In this document: positions 1-7,315 of the stretch, piece after piece
Numbering within the stretch: the first letter of the stretch is position 1
Layout of the letters: every line of letters begins with the position of its first letter
DNA from: Bacteroidota bacterium
GTDB lineage: Bacteria; Bacteroidota; Ignavibacteria; Tepidaquicellales; Tepidaquicellaceae
Assembly: GCA_018266845.1 (NCBI GenBank)
Contig: JAFDZO010000002.1
Coordinates: forward strand, 130,636 to 167,062
Reading direction: 5' to 3'
DNA length: 36,427 nt
Position numbers and translations under genes: made by a program
Notes under the pieces: model-generated
What the model was told of the DNA's origin: nothing
Seen by the model: only the letters and a program-made list of their open reading frames with translations
Databases searched by the model: none

Positions 1-2056
1 CAAGTTGAATAATACAACAGGCGCCGCTGATGCGACATGGAATCCGAATGCAAGCAATCCCGTTAACACCATAGCTATTAGCGGAAGTGATATATATACA
101 GGCGGACAGTTTACCACGATTGGCGGTCAGACACGAAACAGAATTGCCAAACTGAATAATACAACCGGCGCAGCCGATGCAACGTGGAATCCGAATGCAA
201 GTGGCTCCTCAGTTTATACAATAGCCGTAAGCGGAACCGATATTTACTCCGGCGGTGATTTTACCACAATCGGCGGTCAGACAAGAAACAGAATTGCCAA
301 ACTTAATAATACAACTGGTGCTGCCGATGCGACGTGGAATCCGAATGCAAACGGTCTTATTGTAACAATAACGATAAGCGGCAGCGATATATATACAGGT
401 GGTGATTTTACCGCAATAGGCGGACAAACACGATACAGAATTGCCAAGCTGAATAATACAACCGGCGATGCAGATGTATCATGGAAATCTAATGCAGGTA
501 ATTCAGTATATACAATAGCCATAAATGGCAGTAATATTTATGTAGGCGGCTACTTTAACTCACTTGGCGGACAGATAAGAAACGGGATTGCTAAACTGGA
601 CAATATAACGGGCGCTTTGGATACAACCTGGAATCCCAATGCAAACAGTACAGTTAATTCTATTTCTGTAAGCGGCAGCGATGTATATGCGGGAGGTACT
701 TTTACTGCAATAGGAGGACAATCAAGAAATTATATTGCCAAACTAAATAACACAAACGGAAATGCTGATGCCGGGTGGAATGCAAATGCAAATGATATTA
801 TTCGTACAATATCAGTAAGCGGAAGTAGTATATATACCTGCGGTAATTTTACTACAATCGGCGGGCAGTCGAGAAACTATATCGCAAAATTAAACAACAC
901 AACAGGCGCTGCTGACGCAAGCTGGAATGCTAATTCGAACGGTATAGTTCAGGCTATAGCTATTAGCGGAAGTAATATATATGCAGGCGGTTTTTTTTCC
1001 TCAATCGGTGGTCAGTCAAGAAACTTTATCGCAAAATTAAACAATACAACTGGAGCCGCTGATGCAAGCTGGGATGCGAATTCAGATGGGTTCGTCCAAA
1101 CTATAGCTGTTGGCGGAAGCAATATATATGCAGGAGGTGCCTTTGGGCAAATCGGTGGTCAAACCCGATTCAACATTGCAAAGCTAAATAATACGAACGG
1201 AAATGCAGATGCGGTTTGGGATGCGAATGCAGATGACCTTGTTTATTCAATTGCCGTAAACGGCAATGATATATATGCCGCCGGAGATATCACTTTTATT
1301 GGCGGTCAGCCGAGATCTTTTATTGCCAGACTGAATAATACGGACGGAGCAGCCGATGCAACCTGGAATCCAAGTGCAAGCGCCGGAGTATATGTGTTAA
1401 CTGCGAATGGCAGTGATATATATGCCGGCGGTAATTTTTTAACAATGGGCAGTAGTCTGCAGGGAAACTTTGCCCTTTTTACTAATAGAGTTTTGCCAGT
1501 CGAGCTTTCCTCTTTCACTTCAAATGTAAACAGCAACAATGTTACTTTAAACTGGAGCACAATTCAGGAAGAGAATAATAAAGGATTTGAAATAGAAAGA
1601 AAATCATTTGGTGAAGGATGGAAAAAAATAGGATATATAGAGGGCAAAGGCGTAACCCATCAAGCACAAGGGTATTCTTATAAAGATAATGGATTAAATA
1701 CGGGGATATATTCTTATCGTCTCAAACAGATAGATTATAACGGTAATTTTGAGTATCACGAGCTGACAAGCGAAGTCATCATAGGGGTGCCGAGCAAATT
1801 TTCTCTGGCTCAAAATTACCCAAACCCGTTTAATCCTGCAACAGTTATCAGTTATCAGCTGCCCGCTGCCGGGTTTGTGTCGCTGAAGGTTTATGATATA
1901 TCGGGTAGAGAAGTTTCATCACTAGTTAATGAAGTGAAGAATGCAGGATATTATAATGTATCATTCGATGCAAAAAATTTATCAAGCGGAACGTACTTCT
2001 ATAAATTAAGCACTGATAAATTTTCAGATGTGAAGAAGATGGTTTTGGTGAAGTAA
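1..2056 (+). CDS. T9SS-secreted beta-propeller repeat protein (5' end outside window)
   Basis: The frame is open to the first base and already inside a repeat, so the true start lies upstream; the TTG at position 5 is not a start. About 684 residues are visible. The first ~490 are ten tandem units of about 49 residues, each built on LNNTTGAADATWNPNA, then IYxGGxFTxIGG(Q)xR and IAK, like delta-60/DUF5122 beta-propeller repeats. Next comes an Ig/FN3-like segment opening with PVELSSFTS. The last ~85 residues are a T9SS sorting domain (QNYPNPFNPAT to KKMVLVK). Known of the family: such proteins cross the outer membrane through the type IX system and are released or anchored at the surface. Inference: an extracellular protein of unknown ligand. 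Repeats 1-3 are nearly identical and later ones diverge, suggesting recent expansion at the 5' side. A terminator follows immediately. Confidence 0.9.
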   Translation, partial: KLNNTTGAADATWNPNASNPVNTIAISGSDIYTGGQFTTIGGQTRNRIAKLNNTTGAADATWNPNASGSSVYTIAVSGTDIYSGGDFTTIGGQTRNRIAKLNNTTGAADATWNPNANGLIVTITISGSDIYTGGDFTAIGGQTRYRIAKLNNTTGDADVSWKSNAGNSVYTIAINGSNIYVGGYFNSLGGQIRNGIAKLDNITGALDTTWNPNANSTVNSISVSGSDVYAGGTFTAIGGQSRNYIAKLNNTNGNADAGWNANANDIIRTISVSGSSIYTCGNFTTIGGQSRNYIAKLNNTTGAADASWNANSNGIVQAIAISGSNIYAGGFFSSIGGQSRNFIAKLNNTTGAADASWDANSDGFVQTIAVGGSNIYAGGAFGQIGGQTRFNIAKLNNTNGNADAVWDANADDLVYSIAVNGNDIYAAGDITFIGGQPRSFIARLNNTDGAADATWNPSASAGVYVLTANGSDIYAGGNFLTMGSSLQGNFALFTNRVLPVELSSFTSNVNSNNVTLNWSTIQEENNKGFEIERKSFGEGWKKIGYIEGKGVTHQAQGYSYKDNGLNTGIYSYRLKQIDYNGNFEYHELTSEVIIGVPSKFSLAQNYPNPFNPATVISYQLPAAGFVSLKVYDISGREVSSLVNEVKNAGYYNVSFDAKNLSSGTYFYKLSTDKFSDVKKMVLVK

Positions 2057-2066
2057 AATTTGCAAT

Positions 2067-2093
2067 AGCCCCTCATAAAAAGAGGGGCTTTAA
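2067..2093 (+). terminator. Rho-independent terminator after the propeller gene
   Basis: An 8-bp perfect GC-rich stem (AGCCCCTC at 2067-2074 with GAGGGGCT at 2082-2089) closes a 7-nt A-rich loop and is followed by TTT. It starts 11 nt after the stop codon. The opposite-strand gene ends at 2113, so it may serve both directions. Confidence 0.8.
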
Positions 2094-2112
2094 ATTCTAT
2101 TTCACTCTATTT

Positions 2113-2637
2113 CTATTTCACTCTATTGAAAACGTATTCATGTCTTGTGAAAAAATCAGTTTCTTCTTTATATCTTACCTGTTTTAGAATGGAAAAATAA
2201 TCAGATTTAATTGTAAAAGTTTCTTTAATTATACAGGGCTTGTTGTTATCCATCCATTCTCTCTCAAAAATAAAAATTGTGTTATCTGTATTGTCATCGA
2301 ATTTTGTAATAGCAAAATTTGTGCTGTCAAAGAAAAAAGTTTTTTCATCTAAAATAGTCCATGCATCTTCTCCCGTAACCGTTCTTCCTTTGCCTTCGTC
2401 AAAAACAAATTTAGTAAAAAGATATTTATCATTGCCTGATTTATTAAAGGCTGCTTCACATGTGGCGGGCAGCTTTACTTTAGTTTTACCGTCACTGTAA
2501 TCTAAATATTCAAGATAGCCTTTCCAGTTTCCGTTTAAAGAAGCAAGCCGTTCAAGCATTTTATCGTGAGTAGTCTGTGAAAAAACATTGGAAGTGATTG
2601 AAATGAAAAAAAGAAAAAGGAAAAAAAATATTTTCAT
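2113..2637 (-). CDS. Secreted hypothetical protein, small beta-rich domain
   Basis: I do not recognise the family with certainty. From the ATG at 2637 the protein has 174 residues and opens with a clear signal peptide (MKIFFFLFLFF then SNVFSQ). A longer frame starts at 2706 but would put 23 unrelated residues before the signal, so I chose 2637; a weak GGA lies upstream. The mature part begins with LNGNWKGYLEY and alternates short beta-like stretches (FTKFVFDEGKGR, EDAWTILDEKTFFF, CIIKETFTI), resembling small DUF1579-like or lipocalin-like barrels. That likeness is an impression from strand pattern and the N-terminal GxW only. It is probably periplasmic or surface-exposed. It stands alone, transcribed toward the T9SS gene. 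Confidence 0.7.
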   Translation of the reverse strand: MKIFFFLFLFFISITSNVFSQTTHDKMLERLASLNGNWKGYLEYLDYSDGKTKVKLPATCEAAFNKSGNDKYLFTKFVFDEGKGRTVTGEDAWTILDEKTFFFDSTNFAITKFDDNTDNTIFIFEREWMDNNKPCIIKETFTIKSDYFSILKQVRYKEETDFFTRHEYVFNRVK

Positions 2638-2821
2638 AATTCCAGTAAAGTTTAGATTATTTGATGCAACAGAAAAAAGGAAAGTGAAGTTCCATAAGCG
2701 CATCATAAAGTAATATTCAAAATTTATCAGAATTAATTTTACAAAATGTTTAGAAATCTCACTTTAAAGTTTCTTATAATTTTCCAATTTTATTAAACAC
2801 GCAATTTTTAACAAAACATAA

Positions 2822-3772
2822 ATGGAAAGAATTCTTGTCATCGGAGCAGCAGGGCAGATTGGCTCCGAACTAACTATTGCTTTAAGAAAAGTCTATGGCG
2901 AGCATAATGTTTATGCTACTGATATACGTCAGGCGCCGCAGGATATTATAGATAGCGGACCGTTTCAATTGCTTGATGTGATGGATGATAAAAGGTTAAT
3001 TCATTTTGTTATAAGATATAAGATTACTCAGATATATTTGTTGGCGGCAGTGCTATCGGGAAACGCTGAGCGTCTTCCGCTGCAGGCATGGGATATAAAT
3101 ATGAAAAGTCTTTTGAACATACTTGATTTATCGAGGGAAGTCGGGATAAAAAAAGTTTTTTGGCCCAGTTCAATAGCCGTATTCGGAAATACGACACCGA
3201 AAGTAAAGACTCCGCAGAATACAATTATGGAGCCGAATACCGTCTATGGAATAAGCAAGCTTGCAGGTGAAAGATGGGCGGAATATTATTACAACAGGTA
3301 TAAAATTGATACGAGAAGCATCCGCTATCCGGGGCTTATCAGCTACAAAACGGAAGCAGGCGGCGGCACGACGGATTACGCTGTGGAAATATTTTATGAT
3401 GCGATAAGGAAAGGAAAGTACGAATGCTTTTTAAAGCAGGATACAGTTCTTCCTATGATGTTTATGCAGGATGCGATTGACGCGACAATAAACCTTATGG
3501 AAGCCGATGCAAAAAAACTTTCAATCCGTTCAAGCTATAATATTGCGGGAATTAGTTTTGACCCGAAAGGAATTGCTGCCGAGATAAAAAAGAATATACC
3601 AGCGTTTAAAATCACTTTTAAACCGGATTTCAGACAGCGGATTGCTGACTCATGGCCCAAATCAATTGACGACAAAGTAGCCAGAAAAGACTGGGGATGG
3701 AAGCATAAATATGACCTCTCAAAAATGACTAAGATAATGCTGAAAGAAATAAAGGAAAAACTCAAATCTTAA
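2822..3772 (+). CDS. tdh: NAD-dependent epimerase-type L-threonine 3-dehydrogenase
   Basis: A 316-residue extended short-chain dehydrogenase. The Rossmann dinucleotide loop is GAAGQIG (residues 8-14), the catalytic pair is YxxxK (Y142, K146 in VYGISK), and the upstream catalytic serines lie in FWPSS (116-117). Distal motifs YPGLISYK, GGGTTDYAVEIFYDA, SYNIAGISFDP and DSWPxSIDD...DWGW match the short, epimerase-like L-threonine dehydrogenases of Bacteroidota and eukaryotes. These are unrelated to the zinc alcohol-dehydrogenase-like Tdh of E. coli. Expected reaction: L-threonine + NAD+ to 2-amino-3-oxobutyrate, normally split by a CoA-dependent ligase (Kbl), which is not in this window. It is cytoplasmic. 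Length and motif order match the family; another NAD(P) epimerase is a less likely reading. Confidence 0.85.
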   Translation: MERILVIGAAGQIGSELTIALRKVYGEHNVYATDIRQAPQDIIDSGPFQLLDVMDDKRLIHFVIRYKITQIYLLAAVLSGNAERLPLQAWDINMKSLLNILDLSREVGIKKVFWPSSIAVFGNTTPKVKTPQNTIMEPNTVYGISKLAGERWAEYYYNRYKIDTRSIRYPGLISYKTEAGGGTTDYAVEIFYDAIRKGKYECFLKQDTVLPMMFMQDAIDATINLMEADAKKLSIRSSYNIAGISFDPKGIAAEIKKNIPAFKITFKPDFRQRIADSWPKSIDDKVARKDWGWKHKYDLSKMTKIMLKEIKEKLKS

Positions 3773-3777
3773 AAAAT

Positions 3778-3797
3778 ATCCCGCAGCTATGCGGGAT
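3778..3797 (+). terminator. Hairpin after the threonine dehydrogenase gene
   Basis: Perfect 8-bp stem, ATCCCGCA (3778-3785) with TGCGGGAT (3790-3797), and a GCTA tetraloop, followed by TTC. The T-tract is short, so it may terminate only partly. The 3' arm contains the ATG at 3789, which argues against that ATG as the start of the next gene. Confidence 0.6.
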
Positions 3798-3803
3798 TTC
3801 ATA

Positions 3804-4703
3804 ATGACATCTAAGCTATTAAGCAAAATTCCTGCTCACAGGAAAGGGTTAGTTCTGATTTCAATCGCTGCATTTTTCTGGAGCACCGGCGGGCTTTTTA
3901 TAAAAGTGCTTAAAACGCTTGATGCTTTTCAAATCTCGTTCTACCGCTCTCTTATTGCTGCTATTTCAATTGTTATAATCAGCGCAGCTCGAAAGCAGGC
4001 AGTAAAATATTCATTCGATTTAATTTCCATTCTGTGCTTCGTAACTTTTGCGGGAATTTTAATTTTGTTTGTTGCTGCAACAAAATTAACAACGGCGGCA
4101 AATGCAATCTTTTTGCAATTCGGCGCGCCGATATACCTCGTAATTTCAGAGCCGTTAATATTTAAAACAAAATTTGATAAGAGAAATATAATAACTGTGC
4201 TTGTTGTTATTTTCGGAATGGCTCTTTTTTTCGTTGGGAAAATCGAGTTAGGCAATATCTATGGAAATCTATTAGCTATACTTTCGGGAATGTGCTTTGC
4301 TGCATTCACGCTTTTTCTGAAATGGAAAAAACAAAAACATAACAGCGAGAATACAATCAGCAATGTTGTGATGGGAAATTTTTTGGTGGCAGCAATTTGC
4401 TTTCCCATTATCTTTCCGAATTTTAGCTTAGATTTTACTCAGGCAATGATTTTAGTTTTTCTCGGAGCGGTTCAAATCGGCATAAGCTATATGATATTTA
4501 ACGAAGGGATAAAATATGTTTCTGCAACGGAGTCTATGATAATCGGCACGCTTGAAGCAATATTCAATCCTATATGGGTATTTTTTGGAGTGGGGGAAAA
4601 GCCTTCGGTGTTTTCTATAGCCGGAGCAGCGGTAATACTTTGCGCAATACTATGGAGAAATTTAATCAGCAAGCCGAAGGATAAAGTAATGCCTGTGGAC
4701 TAA
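3804..4703 (+). CDS. DMT-superfamily (EamA-type) transporter
   Basis: A hydrophobic protein of about 299 residues with roughly ten membrane segments arranged as two EamA repeats. The first opens after AAFFWSTGGLFIKVL and the second with the helices around GNLLAILSGMCFAAFTLFL. Motifs such as GTLEAIFNPIWVFF near the C-terminus are typical of drug/metabolite transporters, inner-membrane exporters of amino acids or metabolites. The substrate cannot be read from sequence. An in-frame ATG at 3789 would add MRDFI, but it sits inside the preceding hairpin, so the ATG at 3804 (MTSKLLSK) is preferred. The 3' end overlaps the stop of the convergent PEGA gene by 4 nt. It may be co-expressed with the dehydrogenase upstream if the hairpin leaks. 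Confidence 0.85.
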   Translation: MTSKLLSKIPAHRKGLVLISIAAFFWSTGGLFIKVLKTLDAFQISFYRSLIAAISIVIISAARKQAVKYSFDLISILCFVTFAGILILFVAATKLTTAANAIFLQFGAPIYLVISEPLIFKTKFDKRNIITVLVVIFGMALFFVGKIELGNIYGNLLAILSGMCFAAFTLFLKWKKQKHNSENTISNVVMGNFLVAAICFPIIFPNFSLDFTQAMILVFLGAVQIGISYMIFNEGIKYVSATESMIIGTLEAIFNPIWVFFGVGEKPSVFSIAGAAVILCAILWRNLISKPKDKVMPVD

Positions 4704-5473
4704 TCACCGAAGAGGTAATATACAAGGAAGCCGAGAGTGATTTCCGTCGCAATTAAGAAAATAGTGGAGTAAGTATCGTTAGTTTTTGATTCATCGTAAT
4801 CAACCTGATTGTAAGTATTTATATATCTGTCATACGCATCATTCGCTTTTGATTTAAAATTAAAAGTGCCGAAAGTTCCTCCTGCAATTAAAGCGCCAAG
4901 ACCGATAATTAAAGGGAAATTTCTTTTTGTATTAAAGTTTGTGTTCTTATCTTTCCATACATCGTTTTTTGCTATAGATGACGGGGTAAGAGTTTCATTT
5001 ATGCTTTTTCCGAAGTCAAAACTCTCAATGTTTATAGTTTTTTCCAAATAGCCGTCTTTTCTTAAAATCAAGCTGCCCGTTAGTTTTTCTTTAGTAAAGA
5101 GTCTTAGCGGTGTAAACCCTAACGTAGAATCATTTTTTATTACAGAGGCATTGGAAGGAATCGTATTAATGAAGTATTCATTTCGGAAGCTCACATTTAT
5201 TATCGTATCGCTTTTTAAATTAAGAGTAATAATTTTGCTTTCATTTTCCCAGCTTCGCAATTCGTCCCAGTTCATAATTTTTAAAATGTAGATTGAAGGC
5301 TTCAGTTTACAATTTGTTACGGGAGTTTTACCTATGAAAACAGAGTCAACATACACATCGTAATTATCCGGGAAACTTGTTACGGATAAGCTATAAATCG
5401 AGCTATCCTGCTGCGCATTTAAGAGGTTTAACGAGGAAAAAAAGAAAAACAATATTAAAATTTTTTTTGTCAT
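4700..5473 (-). CDS. PEGA-domain membrane protein
   Basis: 257 residues. It begins with a signal peptide (MTKKILILFFFF to LNAQ). Two PEGA-like beta units follow: roughly residues 27-95 (VTSFPDNYDVYVDSVFIGKTP) and 103-160 (INTIPSNASVIKNDSTLGFTP). Two hydrophobic segments near the C-terminus (FPLIIGLGALIAGGTFG and FLIATEITLGFLVYYLF) are probable membrane helices. PEGA domains are short extracytoplasmic beta sandwiches, often linked to surface proteins. The specific role is unknown. The start ATG overlaps the stop of the upstream lipoprotein gene as TAATG, indicating translational coupling, so the two probably act in the same envelope process. Confidence 0.75.
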   Translation of the reverse strand: MTKKILILFFFFSSLNLLNAQQDSSIYSLSVTSFPDNYDVYVDSVFIGKTPVTNCKLKPSIYILKIMNWDELRSWENESKIITLNLKSDTIINVSFRNEYFINTIPSNASVIKNDSTLGFTPLRLFTKEKLTGSLILRKDGYLEKTINIESFDFGKSINETLTPSSIAKNDVWKDKNTNFNTKRNFPLIIGLGALIAGGTFGTFNFKSKANDAYDRYINTYNQVDYDESKTNDTYSTIFLIATEITLGFLVYYLFGD

Positions 5474-6630
5474 TATTTAAAGCAATAAAAATATTTTGGA
5501 TCGCTGCCGACTAAAATATAATCTTTCCATACAACTGCGCTGGAGCGGATTCTGCCTTCGGTTTTGTATTTCCATAATTCGGCTCCATCTTCTGCATCAA
5601 TACAGTAAATAAAAAAATCATAAGAACCGATAAATATTTTGTTATCCTTTATAAGCGGTGAAGCGTGAATAGCGCCTTTAGTGGTAAAGCTCCAGTTTTC
5701 GCCGCCGTCGTTTTGATTTAAAGAATAAATTTTTCCGCCAACAGTGCTGATAATTATTTTATCATTATAAAATCCGCAGGAAGAAATTACTTTTGAGTTA
5801 AGGTTTTTTGACCAGATTAATTTCCCTGCCGTATCGAGGCAGTAAAAATTTTTATCATCGGAGCCGAAATAAATTTTATTGCCGTATATTGAAACGTCTG
5901 CATAAACCGAAGCATTAGTCTTATACTTCCACATTTCTTTTCCCGAATTAAAATCTATACAATACATATATCCGTCAGTTGCTCCTGTGAAAATCTTGTT
6001 ACCGGAAAAAGACGGGCTGTTATAAAATCCGAATTTTTGATTTTTTAGTTTGTAGCTCCATTGTTCCTTGCCGTCTGCAAGGTTCAGCTTAACAATTTCT
6101 CCCTCTACGGTACTCAATATAATATTATCATTAACCAGAATCGGCGAAGCTTCTATGCTATAAAAATTTTTCCTCCACTTTTCTATTCCGATTTTTAAAT
6201 CATAACATAGTATGGAACTCTCTTTATCACCTGAGAAAGTGCAAATAATATAGTCTTTATAAATCAAAGGAGTTGAAAAAGCTGCTTTACCGAGCTTCTT
6301 ATAATTGCCGAGACTTTTTCCGTTAGTAATATTCAATGCCTGCAGTTCGCCGGAGAGAGTATTTATAAACACAACTCCGTCAGATGCAGCAATACTGTTC
6401 TTTGAAATTCCCGCCTCAAGACTATAATCCCATAGCAATTTAAAGGGAGGTGTTAAAACCGATTTTGAATTAGAAATATTTGTCTTTGCGCAATTACCTC
6501 CGCACATAAGCCAGTCCTCTTTTTCATCAATCTGAAGCGCCTGGTTGAAACGTATAGTATTGCATGAGACTAATATAGAGGAGACAAGCAATAAGAGGGG
6601 AATGAAAAGAATGTTTGTGAGTTTTTTCAT
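5473..6630 (-). CDS. PQQ-like beta-propeller lipoprotein (BamB-like architecture)
   Basis: 385 residues. The N-terminus is a lipoprotein signal with lipobox LVSC (C23). The rest is a run of PQQ/WD-like propeller blades with the alternation 'G.vyigs.dg.lyclD...G...W': examples are GEIVKLNLADGKEQWSY, GYMYCIDFNSGKEMWKY, KNFYCLDTAGKLIWS and FFIYCIDAEDGAELWKY. Length and layout match BamB-type outer-membrane lipoproteins (about 390 residues), but BamB function is not proven. Related proteins act as envelope scaffolds without binding PQQ. It is the first gene of a two-gene operon with the PEGA protein (TAATG overlap). Its promoter would lie in the palindrome-rich interval upstream. Confidence 0.85.
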   Translation of the reverse strand: MKKLTNILFIPLLLLVSSILVSCNTIRFNQALQIDEKEDWLMCGGNCAKTNISNSKSVLTPPFKLLWDYSLEAGISKNSIAASDGVVFINTLSGELQALNITNGKSLGNYKKLGKAAFSTPLIYKDYIICTFSGDKESSILCYDLKIGIEKWRKNFYSIEASPILVNDNIILSTVEGEIVKLNLADGKEQWSYKLKNQKFGFYNSPSFSGNKIFTGATDGYMYCIDFNSGKEMWKYKTNASVYADVSIYGNKIYFGSDDKNFYCLDTAGKLIWSKNLNSKVISSCGFYNDKIIISTVGGKIYSLNQNDGGENWSFTTKGAIHASPLIKDNKIFIGSYDFFIYCIDAEDGAELWKYKTEGRIRSSAVVWKDYILVGSDPKYFYCFK

Positions 6631-6701
6631 CCTGATTAACGCAGTAAATTATTATTCAGTGCGATTAAAAACAATAGAGAAAGAATTGTAACGCATTCTA
6701 T

Positions 6702-6799
6702 GGCGCCTGCTTCCGCCGGAGGCGGAAGGCTTTACACTTGCTGAATTGAAAATTCAATTCAGCAAGTGTGAAGTGTCCGATTTCATCGGACCAGGCGCC
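6702..6799. repeat. 98-bp four-way (cloverleaf) palindrome cluster
   Basis: Everything here pairs. The closing stem is GGCGCCTG (6702-6709) with CAGGCGCC (6792-6799), 8 bp perfect. Arm 1 is CTTCCGCC/GGCGGAAG (6710-6717 with 6721-6728, 3-nt loop). Arm 2 pairs 6730-6749 with 6754-6773, about 20 bp including one G-T pair, with a 16-bp perfect core starting ACACTTGCTGAATTGA. Arm 3 is GTCCGAT/ATCGGAC (6775-6781 with 6785-6791, 3-nt loop). Only 6729 and 6774 are left at the junction. It is not a tRNA: the arms have 3-4-nt loops and no T-loop motif. Probably an interspersed palindromic repeat; function unknown. Confidence 0.85.
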
Positions 6800-6805
6800 G
6801 CCTTG

Positions 6806-6849
6806 TTTCCCCCGCCTTTATAAGGGTAACTATAAACCTGTTGGGGAAA
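6806..6849. repeat. Imperfect inverted repeat with TTTCCCC/GGGGAAA ends
   Basis: TTTCCCC at 6806-6812 pairs with GGGGAAA at 6843-6849. The interior holds smaller self-complementary pieces such as CCTT...AAGG near 6815-6825. It sits directly between two stronger palindromic elements and is probably a decayed member of the same kind of interspersed repeat. Confidence 0.5.
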
Positions 6850-6856
6850 AACCATA

Positions 6857-6903
6857 ATTCCTCCCTTGAGGGAGGTGGCTCGCGAAGCGAGACGGCGGGT
6901 GTT
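6857..6903. repeat. Palindromic module, copy A (47 nt)
   Basis: It contains CCTCCC-TTGA-GGGAGG (6860-6875) and CTCGC-GAA-GCGAG (6879-6891) and ends in GGGTGTT. It matches 7142-7188 at about 41 of 47 positions by eye, with the first 21 nt identical. Changes in the second hairpin weaken pairing in the other copy. Downstream, around 6919-6945, a degenerate relative of the other hairpins of the 7092-7188 unit is visible (CCGAT-AA-ATCGG, then ACTCCCTC). Confidence 0.75.
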
Positions 6904-7020
6904 CGTTTAAATACTCATCCTCCGATAAATCGGGATACTCCCTCAAATGAAGAACTAAGAAGGAAATATAATTTGAAGACTATGTATTGTGAAGTTAGTA
7001 TTACAAATTATTCATAATTT

Positions 7021-7239
7021 CTTATCACACGACAAAAAATTTTCAAATCTAAAAGGATATTAAAACGCTTAATTTTAAAAGATTCCATAGAAACACCCCT
7101 CTTCCCGCTAAAGCGGGATTCTCCCCTCAAGGGGAGAATTTATTCCTCCCTTGAGGGAGGTGCCGAGCAAAGCGAGGCGGAGGGTGTTAAAAAACAGTCA
7201 TTTCGCACTTTCTTGAGCTATTTTTTGTCGTGTGATGTA
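7021..7239. mobile_element. MITE-like element with 17-bp terminal inverted repeats
   Basis: ATCACACGACAAAAAAT at 7024-7040 is repeated perfectly inverted at 7220-7236. Just outside, the 9-bp direct repeat TCATAATTT occurs at 7012-7020 and 7240-7248, spaced 3 nt from each inverted repeat. This is the arrangement expected of a target-site duplication. The element is about 219 bp and encodes nothing, so it would be non-autonomous. Its interior carries the palindromic module of 7092-7188. No transposase is in the window to match it to. Confidence 0.65.
7092..7188. repeat. Multi-hairpin palindromic unit inside the MITE-like element (contains module copy B)
   Basis: A closing stem AACACCC (7092-7098) with GGGTGTT (7182-7188) encloses TCCCGC-TAAA-GCGGGA (7103-7118), TTCTCCCC-TCAA-GGGGAGAA (7119-7138), CCTCCC-TTGA-GGGAGG (7145-7160) and a weaker GCC...GGC arm (7162-7178). 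Positions 7142-7188 are copy B of the module at 6857-6903. Such stacked hairpins resemble REP/BIME-type intergenic repeats. Confidence 0.7.
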
Positions 7240-7289
7240 TCATAATTTTTACTTCCCCGTAATACATTTTTCTTATCTTTTAATAAAAG

Positions 7290-7297
7290 TATATTTG
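7290..7297 (+). promoter_or_regulatory. Putative -7 promoter element of bshA
   Basis: TATATTTG matches the Bacteroidota -7 consensus TAnnTTTG. It ends 18 nt before the bshA ATG, which predicts a leader of about 10-12 nt. No convincing -33 TTG is seen at the usual distance, so this rests on one box. It lies 42 nt outside the right-hand direct repeat of the MITE-like element. Confidence 0.45.
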
Positions 7298-7315
7298 TAA
7301 ACTTAAATTCCAAAA

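Larger units (their letters stand above)
6631..7315. other. 685-bp gene-free interval filled with palindromic repeats
   Basis: I see no credible gene between the lipoprotein gene (starts 6630, minus) and bshA (starts 7316, plus). It should hold promoters for both. Instead of simple AT-rich spacer it contains, in order: a four-way palindrome (6702-6799), an imperfect inverted repeat with TTTCCCC/GGGGAAA ends (6806-6849), a palindromic module (6857-6903), a degenerate half-module around 6919-6945, and a MITE-like element (7021-7239) with a second copy of the module. The palindromes are richer in G+C than the flanking genes. Confidence 0.85.

Noticed and set aside
1..1490. CRISPR-like or non-coding tandem repeat
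   Set aside because: The ~147-bp repeats are in one open reading frame with amino-acid conservation typical of propeller blades.
6702..6799. tRNA gene, because of the cloverleaf shape
   Set aside because: Arm loops are 3-4 nt, the middle arm is about 20 bp, and there is no T-loop sequence, anticodon loop or CCA-type acceptor.
6702..7239. Integron attC site or gene cassette array
   Set aside because: No RYYYAAC/GTTRRRY core pair, no cassette ORFs and no integrase in the window.
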